64,000 bases of DNA from Hymenopus coronatus (lineage: Eukaryota > Arthropoda > Insecta > Mantodea > Hymenopodidae). The stretch spans positions 75,871,001-75,935,000 of the forward strand of contig CM060895.1 of assembly GCA_030762935.1 (NCBI GenBank), given 5' to 3'. The notes beneath the pieces are model-generated. The model made no database searches and was not told the DNA's origin. It saw only the letters and a program-made list of their open reading frames with translations. How positions within the stretch are numbered: position 1 is the first letter of the stretch; each line of letters opens with the position of its first letter. Position numbers and translations under genes: made by a program. Of this stretch, positions 1 through 12,071 are shown in pieces.

Positions 1-1030
1 GCGGTTGTTATTCGTTTCTACCATCTCTTCACTTTCACCGGAAGAATTATTGTTATGGTCACGCTATGGGTTCACTGAACGCCAACACAAATTTTGTTAT
101 GCAACCTTCGCACAAGGAAACCCAGGATATACAGCTTGGAAAAGGTAGAAATTAATACTGTGTAAAGCCTAGTCAAGAGTTAACTTCCCAAATAATGAAT
201 AAATTGCTAAAATACAGGATGTTTCGAACTACATCCAATCCTGATGTGAACATATTTGCTTAGATTCTATATGATACGAAAATATAGTTTTAATGCCAAT
301 GAATACATTAACAAAGCGCCTCAAGTTTAGCGTAGATAAAGCAGTATAACAAAGCCGCGTGCCTGGCCCACGCTATCGGAGATAACACAGTCAAGGCAGT
401 CAGCACAGAATTGTGTGCTTTAGCAGTATTTTTATAAACGTACCAACATGCTGTACGGTGGTTAGCTAACATTAAGGGATTTATAACTTGTCCTACTAAA
501 TACCTTTAAAGAGCCAATACATTTAGTTATTTTTTTATTCTTCCAATATGAAATTTCATCATAATAGACAATGAGTGGAATGACTAAAATGAGCTGTAAT
601 ACATACGTCACTAATAGGTGTGTGTTGCATCGGTTTGTGAGGAATGTGCTAAGTGATAAAGAATTAAGAAGTAGTCCAATTTGCCTCAGATTAGATTTTA
701 CGAGTATTTAAAAACACTAATTTGTTTAACAATGCTTCTAATGTTATTTCATACTTCACAGGTTCCTCTTTAGAGGCAGTGTTTTGGATTTTGACGTAAA
801 CAACTGACAAAGGTGGCAGAAGCGAGAATACTATCAGAATACTACCGAAGGATTGTAGATAAAGTTAAAAAAAAATAAAAAGTTAAATCCCTTTTGAATG
901 ATACAAAAAGAATATTATGTCTTTGTCTTGTAATACTAAATGAAACATATGTACATTTAAGAACAACTTCTTGTTGATATTTGCATAAGTTGTTGAGAAT
1001 TTACTATGTTAATAGTATTAGGCTAATTAC
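1..1030. other. No recognisable feature
   Basis: AT-rich unique-looking sequence. Short ORFs occur on both strands but none has coding character or a recognised domain. No element A, SINE or microsatellite is seen until about 1031. Confidence 0.6.
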
Positions 1031-1291
1031 AAAAAATCATCCAGAATGAAGAGATCTTCAAATGCTAATTCCAAAAAATTCAAGATACACCTTTTATTTG
1101 TAAATCAACTATATCTTAAAATTACGGTATTTTGGTCAAAACCTTTAGAACCATTTGAGAAAAATAAATTTTTCTAAAATGTTTCCATGAAAGGGTGGTT
1201 TGCGGTGGGGGAAGTTCTCCAAAATCATTGTGTGTTACCCCCGAAATATACCAAAATTAAATACAACGTTTAGTTTCTCGATTTTGGGTTA

Positions 1292-1331
<40 letters not shown>

Positions 1332-1981
1332 GCACGCACGCATGCCTGTTTCTGTGGACAGCGTAGCTCAAAAACGAAAATACTGGTATTTAAATTTCGT
1401 ACTTCCAAGGATGCAACACGAAGACTTTTAGGAAAATTCCCCAACCCCAACTAACCTTTATATGGTTTTTTTTTTCGAAAAATTTGATTCCCTCAAAAAT
1501 GTCTCTTAACGATTTTTATTAAAATATCGTATATTAAAGATATTTGCCTAATAAATAATATGTATATCTTGAATTTCCTGGGAATAGTCTCTGAAGACCA
1601 CTATATTCTGGATGAATTTTACGATTAAACCGTAAGAGATTCACAAAAACGTACCACATAAAAATGTAGAACATATTAAAACACACAATTTATGTTATAT
1701 AATTTTTTTTCGTCGATTTGATCGTTTTAGGTTTCAGCTTTAAAAAACCTATACTCCTGTCCATACAAACAAAGGAACTTCAGTCACCACCAGCTTTTGA
1801 CTATGACTTTAATCTATGATTCTCTCTTTTTTCGCTTCTACTTACAAGGAAGCAAGTAATAAGACTGTTTCTGCTAATTTGTTTCTCGACTAACATGAAT
1901 AAAATAGAAGCATAAACTTTTTAACAATAATTTGTTGCAGAGATGTAGAGCTAGTCATGTGAGTGGAACACATCGGATTTT
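1031..1981. mobile_element. Element A, two copies fused head to head
   Basis: About 1031-1330 is the hairpin-side half of a minus-oriented A (recognisable ATCCAGAATGAAGAG and TTCAAGATACA blocks) and about 1331-1981 is a plus-oriented A1 running to its M end (GATGTAGAG, then ATGTGAGTGGAACACAT). They meet in the (CA)n tract at about 1298-1330, so the locus is a large imperfect inverted repeat with the microsatellite at its centre. Neither half has the terminal H hairpin. The reading frame across the CA tract is repeat sequence, not a gene. Confidence 0.8.
1298..1330. repeat. (CA)n microsatellite inside element A
   Basis: A run of about 16 CA units, the longest in the window. It is an expanded version of the short GT/CA tract found at the same internal place in most A copies and lies at the point where two inverted A halves join. 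Confidence 0.95.
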
Positions 1982-2612
1982 GTTGATTCAGAAGTGCTCA
2001 TAATATGTATTTATATATACATAAAGGGCAGCGAACATTTCAAATCACTTAATAGAGCATTCTGTCGCCTATGTTGTGAATGGTTAACGAGCTTATAAAC
2101 ATTATTTGTGGAAGAGGGGTTAAAGGATGCAATGCGAAGATAACGCATGAGATTGATAATTAGGAAATAAAGTCAAGTTATAATTGTGAGTAGACGGAGA
2201 AGAAACTGACCAAGAAGCAATATCCACGTAAGCACGCATGCCTTTCCTGCAGGAAGTCAAGTTTGTTGAAGGACGGAGATGGGAGTGATCACTTCTCCTG
2301 AGGGAAGCACTAGGAGATAAATAGAAGAAAACAAGAGTAGGCAATCAGACGGACGAGCGAGGGGATGGAGAGACAGACCAGCAAATGCAATTACGTGTTA
2401 GTGGGAAGGGGGAGTTTGGGGCTTAACAAAAGAGCGTAGTCAGTATTAGGGCTTAACGGTGCCTATCCACATTAGGACACTGATACCACCATAATCACCG
2501 CGTCCAACCAATAACACTAATTCCAAATTTCGGAATCGTCTCTCCTCAGAGTTCTATGCGGATAGGCATCTTAATTATTATAAATAAATTTCCGAGTATA
2601 GCGCCTGTAAAT
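1982..2612. other. No recognisable feature
   Basis: Spacer between two A copies. A purine-rich part at about 2270-2420 gives a 74-residue minus-strand ORF with no domain. No repeat seen. Confidence 0.5.
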
Positions 2613-3385
2613 AAAAAATCTGATGTGTTCCATTTGCATGACTTTCTCTACATCTCTGCAACAAATTATTGTGAAAAATGTTATGCTTATATTTATTTCA
2701 TGCTAATCGAAATGTATTTAGCATAAACAGTCTTATTACTCACTTCCTTGTAAGTGGTAGCGAAATGAAGTAGCATATGCTAATGTGATTGACAAAAGCT
2801 GGTAGCTATGTGACTGAAGTTCCTTTGTCTGTATGCACAGGAGTTTTTCAAAGCTGAAACCAAAAAACAAGGAATACCTCAAAAACGATCAACCTCATGT
2901 AAAAGTGTATATAACATAAATTGTGCGTTTAAACGTGCTATACATTTTTGTTTGGTAAGTTTTTGTCAATTTCTTACGGTTTAGCAGTTATTTAAAATTC
3001 CGTAAAATTCACCTAGAATAAATGTCTTTAATATACGATATTTTAATCAAAATCGTTAGCCATTTTATAGAAAATCAAAATTTTCGAAAAAATTCCATGT
3101 AAAGGGTAGTTGGGGGTGGGGTGATTTTCTTGAAAATCTTCGTGTCGCATCCTTGGAAGATACTAAACTTAAATACCAAGTTTGGTATTTTACCGACTTT
3201 TCGTTTTTGAGCTATCGTGTTCAAAGACACACGGACACACACATGGACCTTTTTCTGAAAATATTATTTTGGGATACAGGGCACCCTAAAACATAATATA
3301 TTTCCGGTGAAATCTCGGTATCGTATTTGAAGTGCATTACAATACCTTCTCTATACATTATGCACACAGTACTGTAGAAGTTAAG
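2613..3385 (-). mobile_element. Element A1, near full length
   Basis: Starts at the M end (AAAAAATCTGATGTG, then TGACTTTCTCTACATCTCTG) and runs to a decayed H hairpin near 3345-3375. A1 markers, the AAATACCAA/TTGGTATTT palindrome (3173-3192) and a short CA tract are all present. About 60 bp around the central GAATAGCC block is missing compared with the copy at 50900-51735. Confidence 0.85.
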
Positions 3386-4131
3386 CGCATCATATATTTG
3401 AACTCCGGTTTATAAAAGTCCGTAGTCTAGATTTTGTTTTCATTGCATCACTTGGAGTGTATTGAAAATTACTAAAAGGTCTCCAGTTGAGGAAGGAAAT
3501 TTCCCTCAGGGTAAACAGAAGTTTCGTCATCATCCCAGTTAACAGGCCAATAAAACCAGCAAGCCCCCGGGGTCTGCGTTTTCTTGATTCCAGAGTGCAA
3601 GGAAAAGGGAAGCACGAAATCCTCGTGGGGAGACAATTAGGTTGGCAAACCTTGCGACCAAGTACTACATGTAGGATGTAGTATACAGCTGGAAATCTAA
3701 CACGATTAAATCCCTGCCTTTGTAACGGGGAAATAGGTTAATTTTCCGCCCATGTGCCCCCGGGATGAGAGGAATCGCAATCAGTGGTGTGCCCCCCCCC
3801 CCCCGCGCAGCTAGTTAGCCCAGTCTGTCACAGGAGGCCGCTTCACTACCTGCTCTTGGACATTTGCATTAGATAGCTCTGAAAAAGAAACAAGCAGCGT
3901 CCCATTGTTCCCTCTTAATCTTCAAGCGTGCTTCATCTTAAGTGAGTGACAAAAGTGGGTTGTGACCTTTCCGTCGAATTTATCACGTCGAGTCCTTAAG
4001 CAGAGAGGAAGCAGGAATGTCGAGTTGACAGAAAATTTCCAAGAGTTTAAACACATCGAGGAATGAACATAAAATATCAGAACAAATTTACTATATGCAC
4101 TAAAAGTAAAACCTTACATTATTATTATATT
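3386..4131. other. No gene; C13 homopolymer
   Basis: Mostly unique sequence with a moderately GC-rich patch (3480-3900). It holds a run of 13 C at 3792-3804. The 64-residue plus-strand ORF at 3487 has no recognised domain and no support beyond being open. Confidence 0.5.
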
Positions 4132-4951
4132 ATTACTTTCTCTACACGTACTATGTACATAGTGTAATGCACCCAAAAATTCGATATCGAGATTACACCG
4201 TAAACCATGTGTTGGGTACTCCTGAATCCAGAAAAAGCATTTTTGGAAAAAGGTCCGTGCGTGTGTGTGTCTGTGGACAGCAAGACTTAAAAACGAAAGG
4301 ACCGTTAAATACCAAATTTGGTATTTAAGTTTAGTACCTACTAAGGATGAGACACGAACATTTTCAAGAAAATCCCTCCACTCCCAACTACCCTTTACAT
4401 GGAAAAAATATCAAAAATCTTGATTACCTCAAAAATATCTTAACGATCCTGATTAAAATATCGTATATTAAAGATATTTACCTCGCAAATAAAATGTATA
4501 TCTTGAATTTTTTGGGAATAGCGTATGAAGAGTACTTTATGCTGGATGAATTTTACGGAATTTTACATAACTGCTAAACTGTAAGGGATCTTCCGAAAAT
4601 ATTCCAAGAAAGTTACATTTTATTTATGATATAAATATATTTAATGTGCAGAATTTTAATAAAAATTGTTAAAACCATTTTTTAGAAATTTAAAGTTTTC
4701 GAAAAATATTCCATGTAAAGAGTAGCAAAGGATGGCAGATTTTCTTCTTCCTTGGAAGATACTTTTCATTTTTGAGCAATTCTGGCCTCAGATATACACA
4801 GGAACTTTTTTCTAAAAATATATTTTCTCAGAATCAGGGGCCCTCAAAATACATATTTCCGGTGAAATCTCGATATCGAATTTTTGGGTGGAATACAACC
4901 CCTCTATTCACTATGTACATTGAACATACGGGCTAGAGAAAGTAAAAAATC
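4132..4951. mobile_element. Element A, two partial copies in inverted orientation
   Basis: 4132-4617 is a plus-oriented A beginning with the H hairpin (CTTTCTCTACACGTACTATG) and ending in the middle of the unit. 4618-4951 is a minus-oriented A half that ends in a variant H end (GCTAGAGAAAGTAAAAAATC). Both outer ends are therefore H ends and the M halves are missing. The minus copy is more diverged. The AAATCTGTG right after the end looks like the start of a further M end, as in the tandem copies at 61.7 kb. Confidence 0.8.
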
Positions 4952-7322
4952 TGTGAAAGACTAGTGAAGTACTTTGCATCGAGAATAACGTTGCATTACG
5001 CGGAAACTATGACGTTGCGATAAATTGAGGAAAGACTCTCTACGCATTTTAAAGGCTGATATGGAGAGGAATATAGTAATAGAAATTCAGAGTCAAAATC
5101 AGAACGAATTTGTTTTAAAAATGGTGGGGAAAAGCAGAATAAGGCTAACTAAACTGGCTTGAGGAACATTTAATGGGAAGAAATTATTGCTCGATAAATT
5201 TTACACTATATGCATGAATGCATTCAAATACAGGAGAAGCATATTTAGCGTCCGTCAGTTGTGTGCTCTGTAAGTTAAGACAATTGTTAAAATCATTAAC
5301 CGTTATATTGAGAAATATTTTTTCCATTAATAATTTGGTCGCTGGAGAAAGTAATAATAACTAAATAACTAAAAAAGTGTTACAACATTTCTTCTGTCAC
5401 ATTTTGTTAAATAAGTGTTATTTACCTTGTTGAAAAAAATTAACGAGAATCTTAAATGTGCACTATTTATAACTTTGCATTGAGGAAAGAGCAGGAAAAA
5501 TACTTAACATTGTATTATGAAAAATATACAGAATAGCTACCTATACAACTAATTATGACCTAGACTAACCTTCCCTTGAAAAGATTATAGATGCTGCTGA
5601 CCTTCAAGAAGATACTTACCTGTAACAAACAAAACCAACAATGAAACATCTAAGAATCGTGTTTAAATCATGATTAATATATAATTCACAAGAAACATAT
5701 GTATGATCAAACCATTAATATAAAAACAAATATAAACTGTAGAAAATAGAAATAATCGGTTTTATGGTGGGAAGGAAACATTCCATACTTTATTTACTCA
5801 AACCCGGTTGAAAATAATTCTTTTTATTTCAGTGTGGTATTACAATTTTCTCTCGGCGCTTCTACGCAACTGCTGAACGCTGTGAACTCACTGTCGAAAT
5901 TCACTGGCCCATCTTACAGCTCTTCTATTTACAGCTATCAATGACGTAAAGAGAAATTTCCAGAAAAACCAACATTATCGCACGTGTCCATTGCGCCCAG
6001 GTCTCGCATTCAAAGGCCCTGGGGCAGTGCCGTCACTGTATTTATTTCTCGAACACATGCAACAATGGCACTATGAAAAGAAGCCAACCGCACAGATGCA
6101 ACAATTCTATACTTTAGACAGGAAGCTACTCATACATGCGGCGGTTACAGGCGGAAATATACAGTCACAATACTTTTCGGTTTCAAATTGTAAAAACTTA
6201 GTTATACCATCCAAAATATTTTGATATCCAAACTTTACTTACAGGCTCGCTAAACTTACTAAGACACCATCTATACTGTTAAATGTTTAGAACCGATGTT
6301 CCTCCGGAGTTCCTTTTATATTATTTGTATTGTTTGTAAACAGTTTATTATATTCTACAATTTTAAGTTGAAGTGTCTTACCTTTATAATTACTTTTCTA
6401 TATTACATTTGTACTATTCTACTATTTTATATTTGTTACATATCTACATTGTCATTTTGAGCAATCTCATAATTGAGCATGTTAAATAAAAAGACAACAT
6501 CAAATAAAATAACGTAGGAAAATACAACTTATGCATTCAAACTCTCACAATTTTGTTTTAACCTCATACAAATTGTTAGTGTTAAGCAATAGATCCAACA
6601 TTTTTTTTTTCAAGTTATACAGGGCGGTTAAGTTATGTTTCGGCCGAGGTGGTTTAATGGAAGATTTGTTTCGAAATATAAATCTATTTACACATTATTA
6701 CAGTAGATACAAGTAATTTATGTCACTCTAAAATTGATAAAGGTATTTAAATAGATATATATTTTTAGATTCCCAATTTAACGAGACATCTTTAACACAC
6801 ACTGTATGTATGTGTGTGTGTATGATAGAGAGGGGGCAGCATAATCTAAAGTGAACAAATGAACATCACACTTTGTATTAAAGTTCAGCATCTTACAAGA
6901 ATGAGGTATGAAGACTTGTAAGAAAACATTCCTGTGCCATAATATTATTATATCGATTAATCTTAATGTTTGATTTTCTGAAAAATGGCTTAACTTTCTT
7001 GTTACAGTGCCATATGTTAAATATTTGTACGAGTCCTAGAATGCACAATATACTAAATTTTCCGTGACTAAAAAACGCAGATCTTTTAAAGCTCACAATG
7101 TGTGTACGCATATTCTAATCGATTTATGAGCATTAAGTGACCTACTTTTAAATATTTTACTATCGCTTCAGCTGTCTATAGCCCTCTTGTACCTACCTAC
7201 AAAAAATTTGTAATCAAATTGTAGCTTTAGCACTAATGGTTTAACATGAGATAGACAGAGAAACAATAATGTGAATATTGTGCGGATTTGAAATTCGGGA
7301 TAAGATCAATGCAAACTAAGTA
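4952..7322. other. Long stretch without recognised features
   Basis: About 2.4 kb of AT-rich sequence. ORFs of 60-77 residues at 5991, 6531 and 6893 show no domain. A short (TG)n run lies near 6807-6822. No element A or SINE seen. Confidence 0.5.
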
Positions 7323-7521
7323 TCATGAAGAAATTAGGAGCCGCGGCAGGTAGCAATCCTGTCCTCTATAACCAATATTGCGCATGAGGGACGCGAGGTC
7401 GTGTTCACATCATCTCCTCTACCATGCTTAAGTGGTAGTGGGGCTGGCAATCTGATTGTCAGCCCAAGGCCCTTAAAGGTTGAACTAGCACAGGATTATT
7501 ATTATTATTATTATTATTAAC
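7323..7521. repeat. Possible SINE-like unit ending in (ATT)n
   Basis: A more GC-rich patch (about 7333-7490) with two inverted bits (CTGGCAATCTGATTGTCAG) that runs straight into an (ATT)9-type microsatellite at 7494-7521. The pattern of a GC-richer body with a simple-repeat tail suggests a retroposon, but no clear A or B box is seen, so this is tentative. Confidence 0.35.
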
Positions 7522-7597
7522 CATTATGCTCATTATTATATTAATATGAATGTAATAATATAATCTGGTAAAAGTGTTTTCCGAATACTTCATATCT

Positions 7598-7931
7598 GGA
7601 TAGGTAGAATCAGACTGAAAAATGCAATGCTATCCCCGGGATTTGAACCACGGATCTCACGATCTCTAGCCGGTTGCTCTGCCACTGAGCTACCATGTGA
7701 ACATGCCGGCCTAGCATTGAATTTCTCAACTGACTCGCATGTTTCCCGGTAAACCACAAGATGTTCTCAAATTATTTTGAGATGACAACCCCAATGGCGA
7801 CTTACAATGTTGTAAGTACTTATGTGCCAGGATTCATAGAATGGCCAACTATTATGGTCAAATGTTGTTGGAGAAATTCAATGCCACGCCGGCATGCTGC
7901 ATTGAATTTTTCAGTCTGATTCTACCTATTC
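7598..7931. mobile_element. SINE B copies in inverted arrangement
   Basis: 7598-7705 is a minus-strand tRNA-like head: read on the minus strand it has an A box like TAGCTCAGTGGCAGAGCAAC and a B box GGTTCAAATCC. 7899-7931 repeats the distal SINE B segment on the plus strand, so the outer 33 bp (7599-7631 and 7899-7931) are near-perfect inverted repeats (GGATAGGTAGAATCAGACTG and its complement). Between them are the linker pieces also found at 8.8 and 49 kb. Confidence 0.7.
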
Positions 7932-7959
7932 AACTCCTGTGTGAAAAAACAATTAATCC

Positions 7960-8754
7960 AATACTTTCTTATCTGTCTATAACTTTATTTTGCAGACTGA
8001 ATCCGGCCATTTTCGGTCATTAATCTAATTCCAGGTGGAGCAAGTACCTGTCAAATGCGTATCACATATTAACAATAGTAATTTAATAGTGAATGACAAG
8101 AGAGACTTTTCTTTGTCATATTTCCCTTTTTTGTTGCCTTCAACATCATGTGTTTCTGTATGAAACCGTAACAAAAGACTTAAACTGTCGCGCAGCTGTG
8201 GGGAAACATATTTCTATCTTGTACGATAACAAAAGGCGAGTGATATCAGCGGCGATGATCTTGGCATCTGGGAATTTTAAAGAGTTTAATGTAGCTGCGC
8301 CCGTGAAAAGACCGCACAAAGAAGCCTATCTTGACAGGAAATGAAGTTTTTCAAGCCATTAGTTCGATACAGCCTTTTTGCGGCAATAAAACCTCATTAC
8401 ATGCCTAAAAGCCTTTAATTTATGATGAAAAATGGAAGAGACAGACCAGCGTGACGGCGCCTCAAGGAAGATTCACAGAAGACTGTTATACGCCTGCTGA
8501 GGCTCTAGACTTGCCCTTCACATACTTTTCTGTTATAAAGTGTGCACATTAATTTACAGTAAAAGCTTGTTATAAGATGTGCAGCTGCTCAGGAAACTAT
8601 TTAGACTAATATATGACGTTTCCTATTACATAATATGTGTAATTTATGTTAATAAATATAACAATTGCTGATTATAAAAATTATAGAGGTATTTATCCTC
8701 TAAATTTTGGATACAAAATATATGCAAGCATATTAGAGGCCAAACAAATTGAGA
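7960..8754. other. No recognisable feature
   Basis: Unique-looking sequence between SINE B units. An 83-residue plus-strand ORF at 8093-8344 has no recognised domain; I do not call it a gene. Confidence 0.5.
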
Positions 8755-9215
8755 TCACACTGTAGTTTACCGGGAAACATGAAAGGCAATTGACAAAGTT
8801 AATGCTATACCGACATGTTGCCATGGTAGCTCAGTGGTAGAGCATAGGCTAGAAACCGGAGAGCCATGGTTCAAATCCCAGCTAAGGCACTGAATTTGTC
8901 AGTCTGTCTTTACCCACCATGTTCCTGTCCTACACACTGTTTGTGTGAAACAGCAACTAAATTAACAATAATTGTTCACAATAGTTGGCTACACTATGAA
9001 GCACGGGACTTGAAGTACATACAAATTGTAAGTCGCAACTCAAAATAATTTGAGATCAACTTGTGGTTTACCGGCAAACATACGAGTCAGTTGAGGAATT
9101 TAATGCTATGCATGTTGCCATGGTAGCTCGTGGTAAAGACCGGGAGATCCGTTGTTCATATCCCGGCTATGACATTGAATTTTTAAATTTGACTGTACTT
9201 ATCCAACATTGGAAA
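8755..9215 (+). mobile_element. SINE B, two tRNA-like heads in direct order
   Basis: Two direct units about 292 bp apart. The first head (about 8818-8890) has A box TAGCTCAGTGGTAGAGCA and B box GGTTCAAATCC. The second (about 9112-9180) is decayed (TAGCTCGTGGTAAAG and GTTCATATCC). Each is preceded by a linker with GTTTACCGG and followed by CATTGAATTT. The acceptor ends do not pair beyond three bases and the anticodon arm does not form, so these are SINE heads, not tRNA genes. Confidence 0.75.
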
Positions 9216-10297
9216 ACCTTCTCCAGGAGGAACAGTATGGATTTTGTAAATAGAGATCATTTTAGCCTTATTGGTGCTATTTTTAAGGTGAAACTGCTAG
9301 GGTAAACCATTACTAAATGAATTTTTAGTAGAAGTAGCAGTATTTATTAAGCACAAAATAATATATCAATTGCACACAGTCGCATGGAATGGGTGTCCGT
9401 ACATGTTCATTAAAAATAATTGAATTAAAAATATTACCTACCCTTATTTTGCATACACAAATACACACGCATACACATTACAAAAACAGAACAACAAATC
9501 AACAAAAGAAAGAACATTCTTGATATCACCCATATACAAACTGGCACTCACACCTACACCCACGTATTCACATATGTAGATAACTGATATACCAAGCATG
9601 TCTACACAATATTTATACAAATATCTTATCTCTTAGTACACGTACTTGTATTAAGTATGAGCCCAGGCTTGGCAAGTTTTGGCTCTTTAGAATCACGTCC
9701 TATCATGCTGTCTTATGTCTGTTTGGAGCTAAAAGTACTTGCGGTAATAGTTTTACCCTAAAACCCTCCTTCTGCACGCTATCTGCCAAAATATACGTCC
9801 AATCTTCCTGATTCCCGCAAAATGGATACATCCTCCTACCAGCATCATCAACTACTTAACGAGCTTTCCTCCTTCCCATATGAATAAACAAATTTGCAAT
9901 CAATGATAGACTAAGGAGAAACTGGTACCTGCAGCTAATAGCTCAAATATTCAACAAAGAATACTTCATTACATGCCTGCAGCTAGAAGAGATTAGGGAA
10001 GACCTAGATTAAGATGAATAGAGACCGGAGCAGCTCCACCTGATTCCTGTTATGTAGAATGATGACAATAATAATAATCATAAAGATGATAATTTAATAA
10101 TATCTTACTTAATTTCCTGTAACTACTAAGTGGAGCATACGGCACCGTTATGATGTTTTCTTGATGGGATTTCAATTTCTAGTTCGTATGTTTGCCGCTA
10201 TGCGCGATGGTGATAGATTGCCCACAGATGGCACTGTAAGGCAAAATCACGACATGCGGACGTGAAATGATGGAATTTTTCCCAGTAACGTTCTTTT
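9216..10297. other. No recognisable feature
   Basis: AT-rich sequence with scattered CA runs (9460-9580). Nothing that I can assign. A faint LINE-tail-like phrase near 9990-10040 is too weak to call. Confidence 0.5.
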
Positions 10298-10490
10298 TTC
10301 TGGGTATATAATTCTTTTACATGCAAATAAACATTACACCCGGGAACAGCGGCTTTGCTTCCTTTACGAAGGAAGCTAAGCTAAGGATTTTAAGGTCATA
10401 AAAATCCACAACTCTCCGCCAGGTTTGGACTTGCAATCTTGGGTTTTAGAGGCAACCATGGTAACCAGCAAAAAATGGCGGGTGACAACA
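10298..10490 (-). mobile_element. SINE C
   Basis: A minus-strand tRNA-derived SINE. The head near 10420-10490 matches the CCTCCG...CGGAGG acceptor-like stem of the copies at 24.5 and 58.7 kb (seen here as CTCCGCC). The body contains the palindromic CTTCCTTTACGAAGGAAG at about 10359-10376 and ends in a segment ending TACATGCAAATAAACATTAC, also related to the 24.5 kb copy. Confidence 0.65.
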
Positions 10491-11252
10491 ATAATATTAA
10501 TAAACGTGATATGTGTTTATATCGGTTATTAAATGATGTATTTTAAATTAACACTCTTAGCAAAATGCCCGTGTTAAACACTCCCATAGCTTCCTTTATC
10601 TTTATTTTCATACCCATTGCAATCTATTCGCGAAAACTTGCTTTTATTTTTCTATTTACACAAAGCGCCAGAAAGTTTCCTGAAGAACTGCTGACTATGG
10701 TTTAGTTATGTGAAAAGTTCTACTATCACCTCGGAAACGTTACACAAACTCATGAAGTTAGTGGAAACGAATATTCAGAGCCGAAAAAAAAGAAGAAAAA
10801 AGTTTGGAATTGTAATCTGTCCGGCCAGATTCTCAACAGGCTTTATGTAAATCATCCTTTGGGCCGATGATGAACCTCTCCTTTCAGCATTTCTTCCTCG
10901 GGGATTTCCTACATGCTACGGTAGCGGCTGGAACAATGAATATGGAAAAGCTGAAATGAATTCAGATTTATTCCTTGGTCGCCGAAAATGGATTCCGAAC
11001 CTAGAAACACAGTGAAACCGCTAGGTCATATACAGACGCAAACTACTTTTCCCCAAATAGCATAAACTCGCACAGATGTGAACTATTGCTATTTTTATCT
11101 TTCTTTTTTATTTATTTTTTTGGTAGCTTAACGTCCCTTAACCTTATCGAACGATGAATAAAAACGGTGATATGGAGCTCAAATACAATAGGGGTACACA
11201 AACCTTAAATAAACGCACTATTTTGTTAGTGTGGTGTTTCAGTTTTTCAGAA
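10491..11252. other. No recognisable feature
   Basis: No repeat family, gene or structural signal seen apart from short T-rich runs at 11100-11125. Confidence 0.5.
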
Positions 11253-11991
11253 AAAAAATCTGATGTGTTCAATTCACATGACTTTCTCTACATCTCTACA
11301 ATTAATTATTGTTAAAAAACTTATGCTTCTATTTACTTCATGACAAATTCCTGTATGAGAAAAGTATCAGTTTTTCAAGGCTGAAAACAAAATCAAGGAA
11401 TATCTAAAAAACGATCAACTTCATGAAAAAAATGTATATAACATAAATTGTGTGTGTTAATGTGCTGTACATTTTTTGTATGGTAAGCTTCTGTCTATCT
11501 CTTACGGTTTACCAGTTATATAAAATTCCGTAGAATTCATCCCAAATAAAGTATTCTTCAGAGGCTATTATCAGAAAATTTAAGATATACATATTATATA
11601 TCTTAAATACACGATATTTTAATCAAAATCGTTAGCCATTTTTTACGAAATAAAAATGTTCGAACATTTTTCCATGTGAAAGGTAGTTAGGGGTGGGGTG
11701 ATTTTCTTGAAAATCTTCGTGTCGCAGCCTTGGAAGATACTGAACTTAAATACCAAGTTTGGTATTTAACGGTCTTTTCGTTTTTGAGCTATGCTGCCCA
11801 CAGACACACACACACATACACACTTACAGACAGACAGACACACATGGACATTTTTCTAAAAATGTTTCTTTTTGTTTGTATTCAGGGTGTCCTAAAACAT
11901 GCATTTCCGGTGAAAAGTTGGTACCGAATTTTTTGGTGCATTACAAAACCTCTATACACTATGTGCATAGTACGTATAGAGAACGTAAAAA
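11253..11991 (-). mobile_element. Element A1-like, internally deleted near the M end
   Basis: Both termini are present: M end (TCTGATGTGTTCAATTCACA at about 11260) and H hairpin (CTCTATACACTATGTGCATA at about 11950-11969, then AGAGAACGTAAAAA). About 130 bp that carry the subfamily markers are deleted just inside the M end. The CA tract is enlarged with CAGA units (11803-11845). The AAATACCAAG/TTTGGTATTT palindrome is intact at 11748-11767. ORFs over this copy are repeat sequence. Confidence 0.85.
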
Positions 11992-12071
11992 CACATTAAG
12001 GTAGCTGACGTGGTATAACTATTTATTATGTATCCAATTTTCGATATCGGTTTCCTCCGGCCACCTGAATG

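Noticed and set aside
1200..1454. 84-residue ORF with a His-Thr repeat
   Set aside because: It is a translation of the (CA)n tract and flanking element A; the same frame recurs in other A copies as fragments.
8818..8890. Possible tRNA gene
   Set aside because: A and B boxes are good but the acceptor stem pairs at only three positions and no anticodon stem forms; other copies in the window show it is a SINE head.
9980..10050. LINE C-terminal tail (GRPRLRW-like phrase)
   Set aside because: Only a few residues match and no neighbouring LINE landmarks are found.
11730..12004. Overlapping ORFs of 81-89 residues
   Set aside because: Both lie inside an A element and differ only by reading frame over the same repeat.
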